A DNA stretch of 64,000 bases from contig JAESQY010000087.1 in the NCBI GenBank assembly GCA_016764915.1, positions 100,551 to 164,550 of the forward strand, written 5' to 3'. Shown here piece by piece: positions 9,487-18,771 of this stretch. Source of the stretch: Aliivibrio sp. GTDB lineage: Bacteria > Pseudomonadota > Gammaproteobacteria > Enterobacterales > Vibrionaceae. How positions within the stretch are numbered: position 1 is the stretch's first letter; the number at the start of each line of letters is the position of its first letter. The position numbers and the translations under genes were made by a program. Under the pieces are notes generated by a model, which ran no database searches, was not told the origin of the DNA, and was given only the letters and a program-made list of their open reading frames with translations.

Positions 9487-10620
9487 ATGGCGATGAGGAA
9501 TATTGAAACAATCACTTGCGAGATGTTTTTGAACCCTAATAAAGAGTGGTTAGCTGAGACGTGGCAAAACCTTCAGCCGTGTGCTGAAGATAATGTTTTT
9601 TTATCTTGGCTTTGGATCAGCAGTTGGCTTGATTGTTTCGTCGATGATTTCATATTAGTTGAAGCAAGACAAAACAACAGGATAGTTGGATTAGGGATAC
9701 TGATAAAAAAAACGTCTTTACTGAGTGCTTGCGCGCAACGTGGCGACTACTATTTGCACCGAACTGGAGATGAAAGCAAAGATCAAATATGGATTGAGTA
9801 TAATGATTTTTTGATGGACAAAAAACATGAAATCCAGATCAGAAAATGTATGGCTTCGAAAGTATTGCATATGATCAAAAAAAGAGAGAGTTTTATTGTT
9901 GGTGCGTCTTTTGTTAATGATTTTGATAAGGTGCATCAAATTGGTGCTTTACAAAGAGTTACCTGGCGTACGACTGCTTATGGTTTAGACCTATCTGTAT
10001 TCAAAGGTGATGTTGATGCTTTTAGAATGTCATTATCTAAAAGTGCAAGGTACCAGATAAAAAGAAGTATTCAACGATATGAAGAGCTTGGTGAACTTAA
10101 GCTTGAAACTGCCAGCACAATAAAAATGGCGATGGATTTTTTAGAGATAGCTAAACCTTACCATATTAGTCGCTGGGGGAGTTCAAAAGGAGGAAGTGGT
10201 TTTATTAACCCAGATTTTGTTGCGTTCCATACAACATTAATTGAACGTGGTATTAAAAATGGCAGTGTACAAATTCATCGTATATCCGTTAATAAAGAAA
10301 CGATTGCTATCATCTATAATTTAGAAACCAGTGACCAAGCCTATTTTTATCTTAGTGCTATCAATTATTCAATGACTAACTCTCACTTTAAACCAGGTTT
10401 AGTTTCACATTATCTATTGATTCAAAAAGCAATTGTTGATGGTAAACTAACCTATGATTTCATGGGCGGGGCAGCTAGGTATAAATCGACGTTTGCAAAC
10501 CATGAATCAAATCTGGCGGTGTATAAATTTCAACATCCGCATCTACTGTTAACAGTAGAGAACTTCAGTCGGAATTTAAAGCACCGTTTACAGTCTAAAA
10601 GCAGTTACGACTACTCTTAA
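9487..10620 (+). CDS. GNAT/FemAB-like acyltransferase (BioF2-like domain)
   Basis: A 377-residue protein of the CelD/BcsL (Acetyltransf_6) type, a GNAT-fold domain common in polysaccharide clusters. The diagnostic stretch is in the middle: SLSKSARYQIKRSIQRYEELG, then a W-rich segment, then AYFYLSAINYSM and LTYDFMGGAARYK near residues 270-335, typical of the family's acceptor and acyl-CoA region. The likely job is transfer of an acyl or aminoacyl group to a sugar residue or lipid-linked intermediate. AAGGA precedes the ATG. It overlaps the convergent beta-helix gene by 26 bases. Confidence 0.75.
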   Translation: MAMRNIETITCEMFLNPNKEWLAETWQNLQPCAEDNVFLSWLWISSWLDCFVDDFILVEARQNNRIVGLGILIKKTSLLSACAQRGDYYLHRTGDESKDQIWIEYNDFLMDKKHEIQIRKCMASKVLHMIKKRESFIVGASFVNDFDKVHQIGALQRVTWRTTAYGLDLSVFKGDVDAFRMSLSKSARYQIKRSIQRYEELGELKLETASTIKMAMDFLEIAKPYHISRWGSSKGGSGFINPDFVAFHTTLIERGIKNGSVQIHRISVNKETIAIIYNLETSDQAYFYLSAINYSMTNSHFKPGLVSHYLLIQKAIVDGKLTYDFMGGAARYKSTFANHESNLAVYKFQHPHLLLTVENFSRNLKHRLQSKSSYDYS

Positions 10621-12082
10621 ATGCACCCAAGAAAAGATCATTTTTTTCAATAGTATTACCACAAAAGTCTTTAATACCTAATTGATGGAATGGATAAATT
10701 TGAATGTCTTTAGAGTGTTTCAGAAGATCAATATCCATTATCGAAAAATCAATAGCTGCAGGGTTTACAAATATGTCGTTTAACTGCTCGGAACCACGCC
10801 AATAGTTTTTTTGCCATATTAAATTACCAAATTCGAAAACACTAGCATGATCGCGACTTCTGATTTTTCCACTTAATATATTATTGACCAAGGTAGCACT
10901 TGATTGTTGAAAACGGATGTCGATGCCTTGAGTGTTATAAAATGTATTATTGTTGATCAAACTATCAGAACCTTTGTTGACATATAAGCCAACATCAGAA
11001 CAGAACATGATAATATTATTTCTGATAGTAATGTTCTTTGCTTCAAATTCAGATTTATCACGACGATTTTTTTGCGACATTCCCCCGCCACCGATTGAAA
11101 GACCGACAGTGGAACCTCTATATTTGTTGTTAGATGTTGAACAAATAACTAGATTATTTTCAAAAATACCCCCAATGCTACCTCCTTTAATAAATGCACC
11201 ATAACTGACTTTGTCGCCTGCTGATTTTACGAAGTCTTGAATAATATTATTACTGATTACCCAATTGTTTGCGTGGTCAATATTTATTGGGGTAACCGAT
11301 TTTTTTGTTTTTCGTGGGCTATCAGAATAGAAATGATTGTTACTGATTTTACCATTATCAGGATAAACACCGTTGAGTTCATTGACCTTAATAGCGGCGT
11401 TAAAATTGCTAAATTGATTGTTAGTTATTTCAATATTAGAAGCAGAGCCAACGATATGTAAAGCATGGTCGCACCAGTTATCAGTTTGACAAGTACCATT
11501 AAAACGTATGCCATTAATGCGCCAATAAGGAGAGAGTATATGCAACCCTTCTGAGCTATTTAAATTAATAATTGCTTTACCAATATTAAGTGCTTTTAGT
11601 GTGATTGGTTTCTCTTTAGTTGCAATAGTAGCTGAAGTTTTAACACTTCTAGATTTTATATTGTATATTCCATTTTTCAGAAGTAGTGTTTGCCCCGGCT
11701 TGACCTCTTTAAGCGCTTTGATCAGTTGTTCAGAGCTTGAGATGAGCAACGATGAGTTCTGTTCGTTACTGATAAGATTATATAAATCGGGATTATTAGG
11801 GCCTAGATTTACAATGTTGCTAGGGAGTGTTTGACCAGAATATCGGTCAGGTTTATAAAAATAATATGCTACTTTCTCGAGTGGTTTAGATATTAGATTA
11901 ACACTTGGATAATCCGTTTGAAGAGCCGTCGATATTTTCATCATCGCCTGAGGGAAGTTGTCGGCGCTATAACGAACTTGTTTTAAAAAATAGTAACTTG
12001 CCACCAATGCAAGAAGGTTGAACACAAGGCCACAGATGAGTAAGTATCTTTTGAGTAATAATGTTAATGATTGAGCCGTCAT
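10595..12082 (-). CDS. Membrane-anchored right-handed beta-helix protein (lyase-like)
   Basis: A 495-residue protein with one N-terminal membrane segment (about residues 11-32), so the bulk should lie in the periplasm. Residues about 130-440 are a parallel beta-helix with many N-N-x-I-x turns (ITNNQFSNF, ISNNHF, ISNNIIQDF, IRNNIIMF, INNNTFYN). The opening LKPGQ-like segment (EVKPGQTLLLKNGIYN) resembles chondroitinase-B/alginate-lyase type (PL6) folds. Inside an EPS locus a polymer-trimming or epimerising role is plausible. Catalytic residues were not assigned. CAAGGA supports the ATG. Confidence 0.7.
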   Translation of the reverse strand: MTAQSLTLLLKRYLLICGLVFNLLALVASYYFLKQVRYSADNFPQAMMKISTALQTDYPSVNLISKPLEKVAYYFYKPDRYSGQTLPSNIVNLGPNNPDLYNLISNEQNSSLLISSSEQLIKALKEVKPGQTLLLKNGIYNIKSRSVKTSATIATKEKPITLKALNIGKAIINLNSSEGLHILSPYWRINGIRFNGTCQTDNWCDHALHIVGSASNIEITNNQFSNFNAAIKVNELNGVYPDNGKISNNHFYSDSPRKTKKSVTPINIDHANNWVISNNIIQDFVKSAGDKVSYGAFIKGGSIGGIFENNLVICSTSNNKYRGSTVGLSIGGGGMSQKNRRDKSEFEAKNITIRNNIIMFCSDVGLYVNKGSDSLINNNTFYNTQGIDIRFQQSSATLVNNILSGKIRSRDHASVFEFGNLIWQKNYWRGSEQLNDIFVNPAAIDFSIMDIDLLKHSKDIQIYPFHQLGIKDFCGNTIEKNDLFLGAFKSSRNCF

Positions 12083-12434
12083 TTGCTATCCTTGCACGTG
12101 AGTTTACTCCTACAGTATGATTAGTTAATCTGAATAGGTCAAAAGTATTGTATTGAAAATAAACATGTGTCTTTCAGTTGAGCAACTATTTAATGAATTG
12201 ATAATGTGTTCATCGGTTAATAGATGAACATCGATTTAGCAGTTGGAGATATAGTAATAAAGGCAAACAGAATGAATCAGTTGAAATCAATTGATTAGTA
12301 AGGCAAATATGGTTTACAATTTGATTACATACACATGGGTGTATTGAGTGTTTTTTGGCTCAAACAGACCTCTTTTAATGTACGGTATTCAGTCGTACAA
12401 AATTCAAATGGACCTTGGATTGGAATGAAAAGTA
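12083..12434. other. Divergent non-coding region with two inverted repeats
   Basis: This 352-base gap separates the beta-helix gene from the ATP-grasp operon and has no supported reading frame. It holds two perfect inverted repeats: TGTTCATC-N8-GATGAACA at 12207-12230 and TGTACG-N9-CGTACA at 12379-12399. Either could be an operator or an RNA hairpin. No sigma-54 element with correct spacing was found here. Confidence 0.45.
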
Positions 12435-14204
12435 ATGTCAGACACGCATAAAGCGCATAGTAAGCGTGTGCTCGTACTTGGTGAGGATGCACGTAGTTTC
12501 TTAACTGTTATACGCTCATTGGCGGAATCGGGTTATGAAGTTCATGCAGTTTGCTATGACCAACAAAGTCCAGCCTTCAAAAGCCGTTATCTTACTTCAC
12601 TGCACAGTTATAACTACCAAGCTTACAGCCAACAACAGTGGCTTGATTGTGTATTAGCGCTGATCGAGCGTTATCGTTTTCATCTGGTTATCCCTTGTGA
12701 TGAACGTGCTATTTACCCATTATGGTCTCAAAGAAATCGCATCGCGAATTCTACTAAGTTAGCCATTTCTAACTCTCTTTCTTTAGATATTCTCTTTGAT
12801 AAATGGAAAACTAAACAGGCTGCAATAGAGTGTAACGTCGCTGTTGCTAAAGGCTCAATTCACGACTTATTAACTGTAAACTACCAGAAAATTGCCAATG
12901 GTTTTGGTGAACAATTCGTGATTAAACCACTACAATCATTTAATGAAGATTCATTATCAAGCCGTCAAAATGTAAAAATCATCAACAGTGAAAAAGAATA
13001 TGATATTTTCACAAAATCACTTTCTAAGAATAATTCGACCTTTTTGATTGAAGAATTCTTTGAAGGTAAAGGTGAAGGGTTATCAGTTTTTGCTGTGGAG
13101 GGCACTATTCATGCTGCCTTTGCCCACATTCGAGTTGCTGAACCTAAACAAGGTGGAGGCAGTTCATACCGTAAAAGCATACCACTTGACCCTGATCTCC
13201 TTATTGCAACTGAAAAGCTGTGCCAAGATACTAAATTGACTGGCGTTGCTATGTTTGAATATCGTAGAAATGAAAAATCGCGCCGATGGATTTTGGTCGA
13301 GGTTAATGCTCGTTTTTGGGGCTCTTTGCCTTTAGCAGTCGCTTCTGGTATTAATTTTCCTAAGTTGTACGCGGACTATCTTTGTGATGGCTATTTACCT
13401 AAAACCCCATTGTTAAGCTACGATGAAGATCATTATGCGAGACAACTGCTTGCCGACTTGTACCGAATTAAAGGTGATGCTGAGTATGATAATGAACACT
13501 ATTCGACGAGAACATCATTAATAAATTTGATTAAAAACTTAATGAGTTTTTCTAGGATATTTATTGGTAAAGAGACACTAGACAGTTTTTCTTGGCAAGA
13601 TAAACAGCCATTCTTTCGAGAACTTAAAACTATTTCAGAGCAATTTAGCTGGGCTTTAATCAAGAAAGTACCTCTGTTGATAACGATAAAGCGAAACAGT
13701 GTACAGAAACAACTGATGAAACTGTTCAAGTTAAAGACGAACCGAAGAGTGTTATTTATCTGCTATGGCAACATTATGCGAAGCTCATTCGCCGAGCATT
13801 ACTTATCACAAAAACTTATCGCCAATGGTATAGCCTCTAAAGACCAAATAGCATCTTATGGTTTTCATAAAAATGAGAATCGACAAAGCCCACAAAATGC
13901 ACAGTTTGCAGCCAAACAACTTAATGTATCACTTTCAGAGCACCGATCTAAATCGCTCTACCAATCAGACATAGAAGACAGTGATATCCTAATCTATTTT
14001 GATGAAAGCCATCGACTTAAATTGATGAGTTACTATTGTACAAACCACCTCTTTAGTGCCGCAGATTTGTTAGATAAGCGATATTCAAACGAGTGTGAGA
14101 TAAGTGATCCCTATAACGGTTCAAGTGATGAGGTCTCTGTCTGCTATAAGAAAGTAATTAATGCGGTCGAACAGTTGCTACTCATTAAAAAGGGAGCTCG
14201 TTAA
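12435..14204 (+). CDS. ATP-grasp enzyme fused to low-molecular-weight phosphotyrosine phosphatase
   Basis: A 589-residue two-domain protein. Residues 1-400 are an ATP-grasp enzyme of the carbamoyl-phosphate-synthase-large-chain-like type: Rossmann-like start RVLVLGEDARS, then FVIKPLQSF, FLIEEFFEGKGEGLSVFAV and WILVEVNARFWGSLPLA (metal-binding E and N). Residues 437-589 are a low-molecular-weight protein tyrosine phosphatase with P-loop CYGNIMRS (C443, R449) and the acid motif DPYNG near 557. The first domain may ligate an amino acid or similar group to a sugar; the second may act on the kinase at 33996. It starts an operon of four genes. Confidence 0.82.
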   Translation: MSDTHKAHSKRVLVLGEDARSFLTVIRSLAESGYEVHAVCYDQQSPAFKSRYLTSLHSYNYQAYSQQQWLDCVLALIERYRFHLVIPCDERAIYPLWSQRNRIANSTKLAISNSLSLDILFDKWKTKQAAIECNVAVAKGSIHDLLTVNYQKIANGFGEQFVIKPLQSFNEDSLSSRQNVKIINSEKEYDIFTKSLSKNNSTFLIEEFFEGKGEGLSVFAVEGTIHAAFAHIRVAEPKQGGGSSYRKSIPLDPDLLIATEKLCQDTKLTGVAMFEYRRNEKSRRWILVEVNARFWGSLPLAVASGINFPKLYADYLCDGYLPKTPLLSYDEDHYARQLLADLYRIKGDAEYDNEHYSTRTSLINLIKNLMSFSRIFIGKETLDSFSWQDKQPFFRELKTISEQFSWALIKKVPLLITIKRNSVQKQLMKLFKLKTNRRVLFICYGNIMRSSFAEHYLSQKLIANGIASKDQIASYGFHKNENRQSPQNAQFAAKQLNVSLSEHRSKSLYQSDIEDSDILIYFDESHRLKLMSYYCTNHLFSAADLLDKRYSNECEISDPYNGSSDEVSVCYKKVINAVEQLLLIKKGAR

Positions 14205-15187
14205 TGGTAGCTCCGCGCCTGGCGATAGTAATACATGCTGAAGAAGAGTTCGATTGGAGTGGCAGCTTTCGACGTTCAAATAAAGACGTTACCCATGGCA
14301 ACGAACTCACATTACTCATCGATAAAATGCTCAATTTGGATGCCAAGGTGACTTTAGCTATGGATTATCCATTTGTGATTAGTGATGAAGGGAGAGAGGT
14401 TATTGAGCATTTTAAACATTTAATAAGCTCTAACATTGAATTTGCGGCACACTTACATCCTTGGGTAAACCCTCCATTCGAAACAGAAAATGATGTGGTC
14501 GATAATTTTTATTCGTATCCTGGTAACTTAGCCCCAGAATTTGAGTTGAAAAAATTAAAAGTTTTGGCCCAAGAGATTGAAAAGGTAACAGGTTGTCAGC
14601 CGACTACGTATTTAGCTGGACGATATGGGATTGGTATTAACAGCAATCAGGTTTTGGAAAGTCTTGGATTTAAAACGGACTTAAGTATCAGTTCGTATTG
14701 TGATTTTAGTCACCAAGGAGGCCCTGATTTTACTTCATATACAAATGAAGTTCATGTGAGTGATGATATTCTTCATTTTCCCCACACGGGATCAATCATT
14801 ACTGCAATCCCATACGTATCAGATTATTTTAACCGTAATCCGGCCATGTTTACCTCTTGGCAGAGCAGTAAAGTAAAGCAACTATTAAGTAAGCTGTTGC
14901 GGATTAGACGTTATCGACTTTCACCGGAAGGATTCGACTTTCGACATATGAAAGCATTAACTCGTCAACAGATAGCGATTGGGCAAAAGGAGTTCATTTT
15001 TTCATTTCATTCACCAAGTGCCAAACCAGGCTGTACACCCTATGTGAATAGTGATGTTGACTTAAAACGGTTCGAAATGAATATTACTAAATACATTAAA
15101 TGGTTTAGATGTGAGTTAAATGGTGAATATATTCTACCTAACGAACAGCTTAAATACATGGAGAATAATCAGAGTGATTATTTATGA
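14204..15187 (+). CDS. Polysaccharide deacetylase-like protein (WalW type)
   Basis: A 327-residue protein resembling WalW-type carbohydrate esterase-fold (NodB-like) proteins of polysaccharide clusters. It has HAEEEFDW near the start (metal-site acids), AHLHPWVNPPF near residue 86 (the HxxxH-like metal block), TYLAGRYGIG near 146 and FSFHSPSAKPG near 270. Deacetylation of an N-acetyl sugar in the periplasm or at the membrane is the likely reaction, but there is no signal peptide. Its ATG overlaps the TAA of the fusion gene (TAATG), so translation is coupled; AGGGAG precedes it. Confidence 0.75.
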   Translation: MVAPRLAIVIHAEEEFDWSGSFRRSNKDVTHGNELTLLIDKMLNLDAKVTLAMDYPFVISDEGREVIEHFKHLISSNIEFAAHLHPWVNPPFETENDVVDNFYSYPGNLAPEFELKKLKVLAQEIEKVTGCQPTTYLAGRYGIGINSNQVLESLGFKTDLSISSYCDFSHQGGPDFTSYTNEVHVSDDILHFPHTGSIITAIPYVSDYFNRNPAMFTSWQSSKVKQLLSKLLRIRRYRLSPEGFDFRHMKALTRQQIAIGQKEFIFSFHSPSAKPGCTPYVNSDVDLKRFEMNITKYIKWFRCELNGEYILPNEQLKYMENNQSDYL

Positions 15188-15224
15188 TAGGTAGTAAAAA
15201 TCTTTTATTAATAGGTATTGATTG

Positions 15225-16214
15225 ATGGGTAGGTATCGCGGAACCCCGTATTTTACGGTTGTCATCCCAACAAGAGATCGTCCTGAGCTGTTTCTTAGAA
15301 CGTTAAAGTCCGTTATTAAGCAATCTTTTACTCAGTTCGAGATTATCGTTGTGAACGATGGCTCTAATAATGTAAATTCTGATCGCTATAACGAGCTATT
15401 AATCGACAAATATGAAAATTTAGCGTTAATTGATTTGGTGCATACACCGCAGGGACACGGGCCAAGTTACTCAAGAAATTTTGGAGCCAGAGCTGGGATT
15501 GGTCACTATGTATGCTTTATCGATGATGATGATGAGTGGATTGACCCTGGTTATTTACAACGTGTGTACAATGAAATTGAATCAAACAGTGTTGTTGTTG
15601 ATGCATATTACAGTCATCAAAAAGCATACCTACCATCTGGAGAACATAAGTCAGAAACAATATGGATTGAAGATTTAATCCTACATTCAGATACTGTTGT
15701 AACACCGGAAGCCAAAGAAGTCTCTGTTGATTTTCTATTGCAAAGCACTGGTTTTGCTCATATGAATTGTTCGATTTATCGGCAAGCATTCTTTTCTACT
15801 GAAGTCGGTGGTATGAACGAAAATATTCGATATGAATCTGACAGAGATCTCTATTATCGAGCGATTGATAAAGCAGAATGCATACTTTTCTCACCTTGTT
15901 TTATAGCAAAACACTATATCCCAGAGAAAAAAAATCGGGATAATGTAACAACAAAATTGCAGATTTTAGATAAACTTCTTTTTCAGATTCAATCGTATAA
16001 CCGATTTGTGTTATTTGCTAAAAATCAGCAAATTGTTGAGCGTGCCAGAATTGCAAAAATACATGCATTAAAAAAGATGACAGAAGAATTATATGCTCAG
16101 AAAGAATATTCAAAAGCACTCAACTTCGGTAAAGAGGCTCTTTCTAGCAAACTGACTGTTAAGTGGCTAATATTTTTAGTATTGGTAAAAATAAAACAGT
16201 TAACATCAGGCTAA
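15225..16214 (+). CDS. Glycosyltransferase family 2
   Basis: About 329 residues from ATG 15225; a TTG directly before it at 15222 is less likely given the AGGT spacing. It is a GT-A fold enzyme: VVIPTRDRPELFLRTLKSVIKQ at the N-terminus, VVNDGS near 45 and the metal-binding FIDDDDEW near 103. It should add a sugar from a nucleotide donor to the lipid-linked repeat unit on the cytoplasmic face. Third gene of the 12435-17010 operon. Donor and linkage are unknown. Confidence 0.88.
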   Translation: MGRYRGTPYFTVVIPTRDRPELFLRTLKSVIKQSFTQFEIIVVNDGSNNVNSDRYNELLIDKYENLALIDLVHTPQGHGPSYSRNFGARAGIGHYVCFIDDDDEWIDPGYLQRVYNEIESNSVVVDAYYSHQKAYLPSGEHKSETIWIEDLILHSDTVVTPEAKEVSVDFLLQSTGFAHMNCSIYRQAFFSTEVGGMNENIRYESDRDLYYRAIDKAECILFSPCFIAKHYIPEKKNRDNVTTKLQILDKLLFQIQSYNRFVLFAKNQQIVERARIAKIHALKKMTEELYAQKEYSKALNFGKEALSSKLTVKWLIFLVLVKIKQLTSG

Positions 16215-16236
16215 ATAAAAAGTATAGGAGTTCATT

Positions 16237-17010
16237 TTGCCACTTAGAATATTTAAGAATCCAACGGTCATATTACCTTCAAACTATATTATTCTTGTGA
16301 GTCATATGAGAGCGAATACATCGCTATTAGGGCATATATTCGGTAGTCATAATGATATTTCAGGTTATTATGAGCATCATATTGGTTATTACAGTTGGAA
16401 AAGTCTGATTCGGTTGAAGTTGAAATTTATCGAAGAGAACCCGCAGGAACCAAAAAGTATTACTTATTTTGATAAAGTACTTCACAGTGGACATGCAATA
16501 AAAGCTGGGGTATTTGATTCCTCTCGAACCACATTATTATTCGTTTTAAGAAAGCCAGAATTAACAATTAAAAGTATTGTTGCTATGTATCAGCGTATGA
16601 ATAAAGCGCATCCACATGCGGAAATACAAAATGCAGTCGATTACTACATCGAAAGAGCCCAACAAATAGTCCAAGTGGCAAGGGATTATGCAGGAAAATC
16701 TGATATAGCTTATATGGATGCAGAGGCTTTAATAGAGAAAACTGAGGAGACTTTGGTATCACTTTCTACTTGGTGCCGTCTTGATCCTGCACTTACGTCA
16801 GAATATAAAATATTTGAACTAACGGGTAAAAAAGTGGTTGGAGATTCATCAAAAATGATTACTAGTGGTAAAGTTGAAAAATCAGTTAGAAAATACGATG
16901 AGATTGAATTAAGTGAATGGCAATTAGAGCAAGCAGAAAATACATACATGAAATGTCGCGATGAGCTACTGTTGCTATGTTCAAATAAACATATGATTAA
17001 TGATGTCTAA
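16237..17010 (+). CDS. Sulfotransferase-family protein
   Basis: A 257-residue protein of the PAPS-dependent sulfotransferase fold. ILVSHMRANTSLLGHIFGSH at residues 20-39 corresponds to the phosphosulfate-binding loop, though the usual RSGTT is replaced by MRANTS. FVLRKPELTIKSI near 106 fits the second (3'-phosphate) motif. It probably adds sulfate to a sugar of the exopolysaccharide. The start is TTG, supported by AGGAG 6 bases upstream; the next in-frame ATG lies inside the binding motif. Its 3' end overlaps the convergent flippase gene by 14 bases. Confidence 0.72.
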   Translation: MPLRIFKNPTVILPSNYIILVSHMRANTSLLGHIFGSHNDISGYYEHHIGYYSWKSLIRLKLKFIEENPQEPKSITYFDKVLHSGHAIKAGVFDSSRTTLLFVLRKPELTIKSIVAMYQRMNKAHPHAEIQNAVDYYIERAQQIVQVARDYAGKSDIAYMDAEALIEKTEETLVSLSTWCRLDPALTSEYKIFELTGKKVVGDSSKMITSGKVEKSVRKYDEIELSEWQLEQAENTYMKCRDELLLLCSNKHMINDV

Positions 17011-18484
17011 ACAACAAAGTTTTCAACTTCGATACCGGTAGTTGCACGAAAGTCTTAAAGAAAAACTCGACCTCATTAAATCTATTTTTAGTTAAATAGA
17101 TTAAGAAGAGTGAAACTGTTGAGTATATCAATACTCCAGAAATGATTTGTAAAATTAGTGCATAGCTTTGTGTTAATAGAATATTAGAGTCAGGAAATAG
17201 TGTAATTAAAAAATACATAATTAACGAAGAGAACAACGGTAAACTTAGCAGTATGCTTATCTTAATTAAATTGAGAGGAATAAATTTCTTTAAATATATG
17301 AACGTTGCTAATGTAACAAAAATCCCGAAAATAACTCTTAATAAAGCAAAGTTATAGAATGTGATAAATGGAGCGGCTGCTATGAAGACTATAATGGTGG
17401 CGCCGCCTACGATTACATCTAAAATGAATGATTCTTTAACTCTTCCCAATATGGTGTAAATATGCGCCAATAAAGTGCCCAGAGTCCCTGATAAAAGGAT
17501 AAATGAAATGGTTTCAACAATGGGTGTTGCTTGTAACCACTGTTGACCGAGCAATACATTCACCAAGTTTGAAGAGACAGCTGAAATGCCAAATGCAATC
17601 GGAAAAATAATCATTGCAGTTGCAAATATTGATTTTTGTACCTTATCTGTAAATACCGATAAATTGTCCAATTCGTTTGATAGTCCAACATAAAGTGGTT
17701 TCATCATAGGGGTGATTATTTGTCCAGCAGGCAGTGTGGCAAGGTCTTTTGAAACAGTATAGATTCCTAGTGCAGTAGAAGAGAAAAATTTCATTATTAG
17801 TATATTATCAATTTTGTACCGGATGGTTGAAAAAAAACCTTTAGCTAACATCCATTGTGAAAATCTCCACTGATCTTTCCAGTTATCAAATTTAAATTTA
17901 GGTTTGAAAGAACAAATGATATAAGAACAAATAACACGTACGCTTACATCAACCAATTCAGCAATTACAAAAGCCCAGTAACTTTTAAGATAATAGGCAA
18001 GTGATATTTTGGTCACAAAAGCAAAGATTTGAGCTAAGAGAGTTATCTTAAAAATGGGCTTATAGTTCAGATCTTTTTCAAATTTTAGCATGCCTATATT
18101 ATTGATACTTAATATTATTGGGACTAATGCTGAAATCCGTAAAACATCAATAAGTCGTTGGTCTTCGAAAAAATTTGCAATTAGCTCTGCTGAGAAAAAA
18201 ATTGAAAATGATACTATGCATTGTAGAATGATATTGATAGACCAAGCAGTGTGAAGCTCAATATCAATAATTTTTTTCTTTCTTAATAAGTATTCATTCA
18301 TCCCAGTCGTCGAAAGAACAAAAAAGATATTTGTCACTATCATTGCAGAAGCGATAACACCAAAGTCATCAGGAGTAAGGATTCTTGCAAGAATAAGGGT
18401 GGAGACGAAACCGATTAAACGGCCTACCCACTGTCCAATGTAAAGCCAAATTGAACTTTGCAGCATCCGGTTTGCTATTGACAT
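16997..18484 (-). CDS. Oligosaccharide flippase, Wzx/PST family
   Basis: About 495 residues with 12-14 hydrophobic helices, of the MOP superfamily (PST branch, WzxC-like). The N-terminal SSIWLYIGQWVGRLIGFVSTLILARILTPDDFG pattern is characteristic. It should move the undecaprenyl-linked repeat unit across the inner membrane. ATG 18484 with AGGT upstream is preferred; a TTG at 18514 would add ten residues. It stands alone on the minus strand between two plus-strand operons. Confidence 0.88.
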   Translation of the reverse strand: MSIANRMLQSSIWLYIGQWVGRLIGFVSTLILARILTPDDFGVIASAMIVTNIFFVLSTTGMNEYLLRKKKIIDIELHTAWSINIILQCIVSFSIFFSAELIANFFEDQRLIDVLRISALVPIILSINNIGMLKFEKDLNYKPIFKITLLAQIFAFVTKISLAYYLKSYWAFVIAELVDVSVRVICSYIICSFKPKFKFDNWKDQWRFSQWMLAKGFFSTIRYKIDNILIMKFFSSTALGIYTVSKDLATLPAGQIITPMMKPLYVGLSNELDNLSVFTDKVQKSIFATAMIIFPIAFGISAVSSNLVNVLLGQQWLQATPIVETISFILLSGTLGTLLAHIYTILGRVKESFILDVIVGGATIIVFIAAAPFITFYNFALLRVIFGIFVTLATFIYLKKFIPLNLIKISILLSLPLFSSLIMYFLITLFPDSNILLTQSYALILQIISGVLIYSTVSLFLIYLTKNRFNEVEFFFKTFVQLPVSKLKTLLFRHH

Positions 18485-18628
18485 GTAACTACCTGAAATA
18501 TTGGAATATGCCAATTAATGAGATAAGTGACAAAAGCGAAATTGCGAAACACTATTGTAGCGTTGAACTGACTGATTTAACAGTCAATATATCAATGGGC
18601 GCATAGTTTGCCTGTGTTCAATAAGTTA

Positions 18629-18644
18629 AGGCGCACCATTTGCG
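18629..18644 (+). promoter_or_regulatory. Possible sigma-54 promoter
   Basis: AGGCGCACCATTTGCG has GG and GC 12 bp apart, but lacks the T at -26 and the final A/T, so it is a weak candidate. It lies 128 bases before the GT4 gene at 18772. Confidence 0.3.
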
Positions 18645-18771
18645 TTTGTAGTAACATATTGGTTGGTTTCTGTTAACTTGATTGAGTGCTTCGCTGAGGG
18701 TCACTTAAGGTCATAGTCGTAACACAAAGAAATTTGTGGTTTAAATCGTATTTCAAGGATGAAACATTGTA

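Noticed and set aside
15500..15540. GATGATGATGATG run in the GT2 gene as a simple-sequence repeat
   Set aside because: It encodes the conserved FIDDDDEW metal-binding block, so the repeat follows from protein constraint.
18599..18612. A minus-strand GG-N10-GC pattern that could be a sigma-54 promoter for the flippase
   Set aside because: Only the GG and GC dinucleotides match; the flanking -24 and -12 bases do not, and such a bare match is expected by chance.
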